9,853 nucleotides of DNA from Bacillota bacterium (GTDB lineage Bacteria; Bacillota; UBA5301; JASBVW01): assembly GCA_029961005.1 (NCBI GenBank), contig JASBVW010000036.1, forward strand, positions 1 through 9,853, in the 5' to 3' direction. Below the pieces are notes generated by a model. It searched no databases and was not told the DNA's origin. It was given only the letters and a program-made list of their open reading frames with translations. A program made the translations under genes and the position numbers. Positions 1 to 4,461 of the stretch are shown here, piece by piece (position 1 is the first letter of the stretch; each line of letters opens with the position of its first letter).

Positions 1-1
1 G

Positions 2-997
2 GTGCACACGCTCCCCTATCCAGTGTTAAAGCGGGTCCTGGACGAGGCCAGGGAGCTGGGCATCCACTTTATTGTCCTGTCGGGTGGGGAACCCTTTGCC
101 TATCCTCATCTCATTCGCATGGCCCAGGAGTATCCGGATATAGCCTTTATGCTCTATACCAACGGCACACTTATTGATGAAGAGATGGCGGACCAAATGC
201 AGGCCGTAGGCAACCTTTCCCCGGCCATCAGCCTGGAGGGGTGGCGCCATACCACCGACGCCCGCCGCGGCCCGGGGGTCTTTGACCGGGTGATGCAGGC
301 CATGGATCTGCTGAAGGAGCGGGGCGTTATCTTCGGCTTCAGTGTCACGGTGACCAGACATAACGCTGCTGAGGTCTTCAGCGACGAGTTCATGGACTTT
401 ATGGTGGAAAAAGGAGCGCTGTACGGGTGGTCCTTCCATTACATCCCGGTAGGCCGCGACCCGGATCTGGATTTGCTTCTGGAGCCGGAGCAGCGCCTGT
501 GGCTGGCCGAGCGGGTGGTCCAGATCCGGGAGACCAAGCCGCTGATGGTGATGGATTTTTGGAACGACGGCGAGTTGACCCAGGGTTGTATCGCGGGGGG
601 CCGGCGGTATTTCCACATTACGGCCGATGGAGGCGTGGAGCCGTGCGCCTTCGTGCACTTCCGGGTGGACAACATCAAGGAGAAGTCCCTGCGCGAAGTT
701 TTGGGCTCGCCCTTCTTCCGCTCCTATCAAAAGCATCAGCCCACCAGCGGCAACCTCCTTATGCCTTGCCCGCTCATAGACCGGCCGGCGGTGCTGCGCC
801 ACGTCATTAAAGAGACAGGTGCACAGCCCAGCCATGAAGGGGCCGATAATATACTGCAAAAGGAGATGGCCGACTTCTTGGATGCGCGGGCGGCGAAGTG
901 GGCCCGGGTATCTGCACCGCTCTGGCGGCGGCGCGTGGAGGCCAAGGGGGCCGGGCGATTGTTGCGGGACCAGGTCCTGGAAAAGGTGGTGAGCTGA
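2..997 (+). CDS. Radical SAM / SPASM-like protein, 5'-truncated
   Basis: This is the C-terminal 331 residues or so of a radical SAM enzyme. The frame is open to the first base of the window, and the CX3CX2C motif that binds the SAM-cleaving [4Fe-4S] cluster is absent, so it should lie upstream; the GTG at position 2 is probably internal. Visible evidence is the SAM-binding GGEP motif (about residues 28-31 of the visible part), the strand LYTNGTL (51-57) typical of the TIM-barrel core, and the segment SVTVTRHN. A C-terminal region with Cys196, Cys215 and Cys256 (contexts TQGC, VEPC, MPCP) resembles a SPASM/Twitch auxiliary-cluster domain. It resembles COG0535-type radical SAM proteins common in anaerobic Firmicutes, whose substrates are mostly unknown. 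No peptide precursor gene is visible downstream, and the upstream context is cut off. The stop codon lies inside a perfect palindrome. Radical SAM assignment is firm; substrate unknown. Confidence 0.88.
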   Translation: MHTLPYPVLKRVLDEARELGIHFIVLSGGEPFAYPHLIRMAQEYPDIAFMLYTNGTLIDEEMADQMQAVGNLSPAISLEGWRHTTDARRGPGVFDRVMQAMDLLKERGVIFGFSVTVTRHNAAEVFSDEFMDFMVEKGALYGWSFHYIPVGRDPDLDLLLEPEQRLWLAERVVQIRETKPLMVMDFWNDGELTQGCIAGGRRYFHITADGGVEPCAFVHFRVDNIKEKSLREVLGSPFFRSYQKHQPTSGNLLMPCPLIDRPAVLRHVIKETGAQPSHEGADNILQKEMADFLDARAAKWARVSAPLWRRRVEAKGAGRLLRDQVLEKVVS

Positions 998-1030
998 CGC
1001 CTCTGGAGGCGCGCCTCCAGAGGCGTCAGC
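993..1030. repeat. Perfect 38-bp palindrome between convergent genes, possible bidirectional terminator
   Basis: Two 19-nt arms, GCTGACGCCTCTGGAGGCG and its exact reverse complement, meet with no spacer between 1011 and 1012. The element contains the stop codon of the radical SAM gene (995-997) and ends 2 bp before the acuC stop codon (1033-1035). In RNA it would form a very stable hairpin from either strand. Neither side carries a clear U-run: the plus strand continues CGTTATGCC, and the minus strand has a TTTT only about 8 nt later. It could be a shared terminator or an mRNA 3'-end stabiliser for two convergent transcripts; a protein-binding dyad is an alternative. Confidence 0.6.
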
Positions 1031-1032
1031 CG

Positions 1033-2202
1033 TTATGCCTGCCCGGAGAGGGGCCAGTAAAAGTCGCCCAGCAGCCGGCGGACGGTGAGGCGGTTCTTCT
1101 CGGCGATCTCGGCCCGGCGGGGTACCGGCGGGAAGGCGTCGGGCGGGTCCAAAAAGTACTCCGGCAGCGGGAAGGGGCTTCGGGGCTGCCAGCGGGCCCG
1201 CCAGGTGGCGGGGATCTGCTCCGGCAGCGGCCTTTCGGCCAACTCTGCCCAAACCAGGGTCCAGGCCCGGGGGACCACCCGCCAGATGTCATACCCTCCC
1301 CCGCCCAGGGCTACCCAGCGCCCTCCGGCCACTTCGTGGGCCAGGGCGTGGATCAGGCGGGCGGTCTCCTGGTAGAGCCGGGTAGTGGCGCACAGGTGAG
1401 ACAGGTCGTCGAACCGGTGCGCGTCGCACCCGTGCTGGCTGAAGATGATGTCGGGGGCAAAGTCGCGCACCAGGGGCGGGACCACGGCCGTAAAGCACTC
1501 CAGCCAGGAATCGTCCTCCGTGAAGGCCTCCAGCGGCACGTTAAAGGCATAGCCGTAGCCGGCGTTGCGCCCCCGCTCTTCCACTTCCCCGGTGCCGGGG
1601 AAGAGGTACCGGCCGGTTTCGTGGAAGGAGATGGTCAGCACCCCCGGGTCGTCGTAAAAGGCCTCCTGCACCCCGTCCCCGTGGTGGGCGTCGAGGTCGA
1701 GGTAGACCGCCCGCAGGCCGTAATCCCTCTGCAGGCGGGCAATGGCCACGGCGGCGTCGTTGTAGATGCAGAACCCGGCAGCCCGGGCGCGGTGAGCGTG
1801 GTGCAGCCCTCCGGCGGGGTTAAAGGCGTGCTGGCACTGCCCGGTGGCCACCAGCTCCGCAGCAGTCCAGGTTCCCCCCACGATCAAGGCCGCTGCCTCG
1901 TGCATGTAGGGAAAGATGGGGTTGTCGTCCGTTCCCAGGCCAAAGAGGGTGGCTTCACCGTCCACCCGGCCCGTATGGCCGGCCCGCTTCACTGCCTCCA
2001 GGTAGGAGCGATCGTGCACCAAGGCCAGGTCTTCCTCCGGCGCAGGGCTGCGGGGAGGGAGGAGCTCCTCCGGCTTCAGAACGCCCGCTTCCCGGGCCAG
2101 GTCCAGCGTCAGCTCCAGGCGCAGCGGGTTAAAGGGGTGGGTGTCGGAGAAGCGGTAGCGCAGGAACTCCGGGCTGTAGATGCAGACCGCCTTCCCGCTC
2201 AT
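1033..2202 (-). CDS. acuC: AcuC, histone-deacetylase-family zinc deacylase
   Basis: 389 aa. It belongs to the arginase/deacetylase fold family of class I/II-type zinc deacetylases. In B. subtilis, AcuC removes the acetyl group that AcuA places on a lysine of AMP-forming acetyl-CoA synthetase, reactivating it in the cytoplasm. Catalytic features are intact: HPFNP (22-26), the paired His in GLHHAHR (His134-His135), the zinc ligands Asp171 and His173 in DLDAHHGDG, Asp260 in GCDAH, and the transition-state Tyr304 in GGGGYD. Length is normal for AcuC. An upstream ATG at 2235 exists. I chose 2202 because it forms an ATGA overlap with the acuB stop codon, has GGGGAGAG 6 nt upstream, and gives the N-terminus expected for the family. 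It is the last gene of acuABC and runs into the palindrome at 993-1030. The only oddity is Cys259 where many relatives have Ala. Function is inferred from family and operon. Confidence 0.95.
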   Translation of the reverse strand: MSGKAVCIYSPEFLRYRFSDTHPFNPLRLELTLDLAREAGVLKPEELLPPRSPAPEEDLALVHDRSYLEAVKRAGHTGRVDGEATLFGLGTDDNPIFPYMHEAAALIVGGTWTAAELVATGQCQHAFNPAGGLHHAHRARAAGFCIYNDAAVAIARLQRDYGLRAVYLDLDAHHGDGVQEAFYDDPGVLTISFHETGRYLFPGTGEVEERGRNAGYGYAFNVPLEAFTEDDSWLECFTAVVPPLVRDFAPDIIFSQHGCDAHRFDDLSHLCATTRLYQETARLIHALAHEVAGGRWVALGGGGYDIWRVVPRAWTLVWAELAERPLPEQIPATWRARWQPRSPFPLPEYFLDPPDAFPPVPRRAEIAEKNRLTVRRLLGDFYWPLSGQA

Positions 2203-2849
2203 GAAAAGCTCTCCCCGGGTTTGGGCGCGGGCCAAACGATCTGATACCCCGCCGCTTCGATGTCGCGCGCCACGGAATGGAGGTCCATCACGTCCAGGCG
2301 GAGGACCAAGACCTGATGGCCGGGCTGACGCCGGGAAGGGGCCAGGAAGAGGCTGGTGATGTTGATGCCGTGGCGCTTGGTGATCTCGCCGATCTCGGCC
2401 AACACTCCCGGCCGGTCGGGCACCTCCACCTCCAGGCGCGACCCGGAGTGGAGCCCGCCTAGAAGCTCCACCAGCGAGCGGAGGACGTCGGTTTCGGTGA
2501 TGATGCCGACCAATTCGCCTCCTGAGACCACCGGGAGGCAGCCGATCTTGTGCTGGTACATCAAGCGCGCCGCCTCTTCAATGGGATCCAGCGGGTGCAC
2601 CGTGATGACCTCGGTGTGCATCAGGGCCCGGACGGGGGTCTGTTCCAACTGGCGCAGGTCCAGTTGCAGCCCCAGGGCGGGGATGGCGCTGCGCAGGTCG
2701 CGTTCCGAGACCACACCCACCACCTTTTTGCCCTCCACCACCGGAAAGTGGCGGATCCGGTTGGCCTTGGCCAGCTGCAGGGCGTAGAGAACCCGGTCTT
2801 CCGGGGTCAGGGTGATGACCTGGCGCGTCATGATCTCCTCGACCAGCAT
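2199..2849 (-). CDS. acuB: AcuB, CBS-CBS-ACT domain protein
   Basis: 216 aa, close to the length of B. subtilis AcuB. It has two CBS motifs: residues about 1-58 (opens MLVEEIMTRQVITLTPED, ends VVGVVSERDLR) and 73-130 (VRALMHTEVITVHPLD to LVGIITETDVLRSL). A C-terminal ACT domain follows at about 138-206, starting LEVEVPDRPGVLAEIG. CBS pairs usually bind adenine nucleotides and ACT domains usually bind amino acids or other small effectors, so an energy- or metabolite-sensing role is likely, but the biochemical function of AcuB is not established. The start ATG has AAGGAGGA 8 nt upstream. Its stop codon overlaps the acuC start (ATGA), which implies translational coupling and perhaps a physical AcuB-AcuC partnership. 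It lies 65 bp after acuA. The domain call is secure; the role as regulator of the acetylation pair is inference. Confidence 0.93.
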   Translation of the reverse strand: MLVEEIMTRQVITLTPEDRVLYALQLAKANRIRHFPVVEGKKVVGVVSERDLRSAIPALGLQLDLRQLEQTPVRALMHTEVITVHPLDPIEEAARLMYQHKIGCLPVVSGGELVGIITETDVLRSLVELLGGLHSGSRLEVEVPDRPGVLAEIGEITKRHGINITSLFLAPSRRQPGHQVLVLRLDVMDLHSVARDIEAAGYQIVWPAPKPGESFS

Positions 2850-2914
2850 GGTCTCATTCCTCCTTGCGCACCGGGCTGGGCTGCCCCGCTGGGACCGGGG
2901 GCGTACCTCGCCCG

Positions 2915-3670
2915 CTACAGGATGGGGCGCTCCGGGTAGCGGAGCTGCTCAAAGCGGATGACGTCTTCGCGCGGCACGCGCGGCCCCAGGCGGACCATCA
3001 GCATGTTGGCGGGATGGGAGGAAATCTCCGGATCGTCGGTGGGGCGCGGCTCCAACCCCACGCGCCCCATAATGCTCTGCAGCACTTTCCGGTACTGCCA
3101 GATGGAGAGGCCGGTGCCCTCGAGGTCCCAGTGCCAGTAGTACTCCGGCGAGATCACGATGTAGTCGTCCAGCGCTCCGTCGGCGAAGGCTGTCTCCAGA
3201 AGGGCGCTGGCGATTCCCAGGCGACGCCAGTGGGGGCTGATCTCGATGGCTCCCAGTTCCAAAAGGTTTTGGAGGCCGCCGCGGGCCCAGCGTTCAAACT
3301 CGTCCGGCGGGTGAAAGGTGACGTAGCCCACGATGGTCTCCTGGACCAGGGCCGCCACCACCGCCCCGCGGGGAAGAGAGGCGATCTCCTTCAGAGCCTC
3401 TTTCTGCCGTTCGGGGGGGCGAAAGGATTTGAGGCCGGGATCCATTTGCAGAGCCGCCAACCTCTCGGGAGGAAGCGGCCCCTCCACCGAGATTTCACCT
3501 CGGCAGGTAGCGAGGAGGCGGCGCCGATACGGGAAAAGGGGTGCCACAGGAGAGGCGTTCGCCTTGTCCGGGGCTCGGTAGGGAGATTGGGGCGTTCCGG
3601 CCAGTTCCGGCGTTACCACGCGGTAGACCCCCTCTTTGCACGGCATAACCCGGTGACACCCGCTCCGCAT
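2915..3670 (-). CDS. acuA: AcuA, GNAT-family protein lysine acetyltransferase
   Basis: 251 aa from the ATG at 3670. GNAT enzymes use acetyl-CoA; B. subtilis AcuA acetylates and inactivates acetyl-CoA synthetase. The acetyl-CoA-binding motif A is seen at 138-162, with R149-x-x-G152-x-A154 in HWRRLGIASALL. AcuA-specific blocks are FRPPERQKEAL (83-93), ERWARGGLQNLLELGAIE (126-143), EYYWHWDL (176-183) and DPEISSHPANMLM (213-225). The AcuA-like region begins near residue 47 (PYRRRL), so the ATG at 3670 adds about 40 residues compared with the roughly 210-aa B. subtilis protein. Other possible starts are ATG at codon 9 and GTG at codon 18; the latter has AGAGGGGG 8 nt upstream. It is the first gene of acuABC. 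An acetyl-CoA synthetase gene is not adjacent, unlike in B. subtilis where acsA is divergent. Identity is strong; the start is uncertain. Confidence 0.9.
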   Translation of the reverse strand: MRSGCHRVMPCKEGVYRVVTPELAGTPQSPYRAPDKANASPVAPLFPYRRRLLATCRGEISVEGPLPPERLAALQMDPGLKSFRPPERQKEALKEIASLPRGAVVAALVQETIVGYVTFHPPDEFERWARGGLQNLLELGAIEISPHWRRLGIASALLETAFADGALDDYIVISPEYYWHWDLEGTGLSIWQYRKVLQSIMGRVGLEPRPTDDPEISSHPANMLMVRLGPRVPREDVIRFEQLRYPERPIL

Positions 3671-3741
3671 AATCTTTCCACCCGAAAGGGCAAAACCCTG
3701 CCGTGCGCCTAATTTACTGATAAATCAAACGGGTGAAGGGG

Positions 3742-3776
3742 AAAAAGCAAAAGAGCCCAGCGCCCGCGGGCTCTTT
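3742..3776 (-). terminator. Rho-independent terminator after the spore coat genes
   Basis: Read on the minus strand, a 9-bp perfect stem AAAGAGCCC / GGGCTCTTT (3776-3768 paired with 3758-3750) with a 9-nt loop is followed by TGCTTTTT, a good U-tract. It sits 33 bp after the stop codon of the 99-aa coat gene and separates that unit from acuABC. The plus-strand reading has only TTTCTGCCGTCTTTT, so minus-strand action is favoured. Confidence 0.85.
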
Positions 3777-3808
3777 CTGCCGTCTTTTGGGGTCCTGTTC
3801 ACTGCTCC

Positions 3809-4108
3809 TCAGATCCTCATCTGGGGTTGCCCCTGCATCTGGGCCTGCAGCTGGCTGGCCTGGGCGGAAACCTTGTTCCACAGGTTGGTGAGGTCGTTCT
3901 GGTCCACGGACCGCACCTTGTACCAGCCCTTCTGGTTGGCCAGCTTGAAGAGCTGGTTTTGGGCTTGGTGCTCCTCCTGGAGGATGGTCAAGAGATCGCG
4001 CCTCAGGGCGTCGTCGGTGCACTCCATGGCGGCAAGGTTGAAGTTGGAAAGCCCAAACTTTTGGGTGCTCAGGCAGTCCAGGGCCATATCCTTGTCTGTC
4101 AGGGCCAT
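3809..4108 (-). CDS. CotF-family spore coat protein
   Basis: 99 aa, a CotF-type spore coat protein of the ferritin-like helical family found in endospore formers. It opens MALTDKDMALDCLSTQKF, the typical N-terminus of this family (LTDKDMALDCL.TQKF). The helical core has NFN..AMECTD, a second helix with EEHQAQNQLF, and then ANQKGWY, another family hallmark; the tail is Gln-rich (QLQAQMQGQPQ). The start is supported by GGGAGGG about 7 nt upstream of the ATG. It follows the 66-aa paralogue by 36 bp and is closed by the terminator at 3742-3776, so the two form one unit. Proteins of this family are small structural coat components made in the mother cell. Its exact coat layer is unknown. Confidence 0.92.
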   Translation of the reverse strand: MALTDKDMALDCLSTQKFGLSNFNLAAMECTDDALRRDLLTILQEEHQAQNQLFKLANQKGWYKVRSVDQNDLTNLWNKVSAQASQLQAQMQGQPQMRI

Positions 4109-4144
4109 TGTCTTTCCCTCCCGTCTTGTGCTTTCGTCCGGCTG

Positions 4145-4345
4145 TCAATGGGCCGCGCGCGGGTCCACATGCTTCATCAGCGTGCTGTAGTGGCGTTGAT
4201 GTGCCTGTGCCGCCTGTTGGAGGTACTGCTTGAGCTGGGGGTCGGTGCACTGCTGGCTGTAGGTGTTGAATTTGGTTGCGGCCAGCATCTCGGCGCTGAT
4301 CAGTTCGTCGAGGAATTCCAGTTCCTTTTGCGCCACCAGGGCCAT
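4145..4345 (-). CDS. Short CotF-like spore coat protein
   Basis: 66 aa, paralogous to the downstream 99-aa coat protein. Both begin MAL and share the pattern FN-x5-CTD-x2-L-x3-L-x5-HQ: here KFNTYSQQCTDPQLKQYL followed by AQAHQ, there NFNLAAMECTDDALRRDL followed by EEHQ. It is a two-helix ferritin-like core without the GWY-containing C-terminal part, so it is a minimal member. An upstream in-frame ATG at 4456 would give 103 aa, but the optimal AAGGAGGTGA at 4351-4360 is 5 nt from the ATG at 4345. The extra residues also resemble translated non-coding DNA. It is first gene of the two-gene coat unit, 116 bp after yhaN. Expression in the mother cell under a sporulation sigma factor is expected but no confident promoter was seen. 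Confidence 0.85.
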   Translation of the reverse strand: MALVAQKELEFLDELISAEMLAATKFNTYSQQCTDPQLKQYLQQAAQAHQRHYSTLMKHVDPRAAH

Positions 4346-4350
4346 AGGCT

Positions 4351-4360
4351 TCACCTCCTT
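4351..4360 (-). promoter_or_regulatory. Strong Shine-Dalgarno site of the 66-aa coat gene
   Basis: AAGGAGGTGA on the minus strand is a near-perfect complement of the 16S rRNA 3' end. It sits 5 nt upstream of the ATG at 4345, decides this start against the in-frame ATG at 4456, and suggests high translation, as expected for a structural coat protein. Confidence 0.85.
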
Positions 4361-4461
4361 CGGGGAATCCGGTGTACATTCTGGCCGAAGGAGGGCTGTG
4401 GTATGCGCCCCCGCCCAAAGAAAGGAAGACAATTGCTGGGTGAGTTGGTGCCCCATGGAAA

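Noticed and set aside
26..1252. Minus-strand open frame of 408 codons over the radical SAM gene
   Set aside because: It runs opposite a clear radical SAM coding region and also overlaps acuC; its composition is shadow-like (Pro/Arg/His-rich).
898..2244. Plus-strand open frame of 448 codons across acuC
   Set aside because: It is antisense to acuC, whose full catalytic motif set is intact. The translation is Gly/Pro/Val/Gln-rich with no recognisable motif and comes from GC-biased codon positions.
3711..3730. AT-rich patch upstream of acuA as a promoter, and a possible CcpA cre site
   Set aside because: TAAATT and TTCACC are poor matches with a short 15-bp spacer, and no convincing cre palindrome was found.
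4397..4410. GCATACCACA on the minus strand upstream of the coat genes, like the -10 of a SigK/SigE promoter
   Set aside because: It differs from the consensus at key positions and no suitable -35 is found at the right distance, so it is not supported without expression data.
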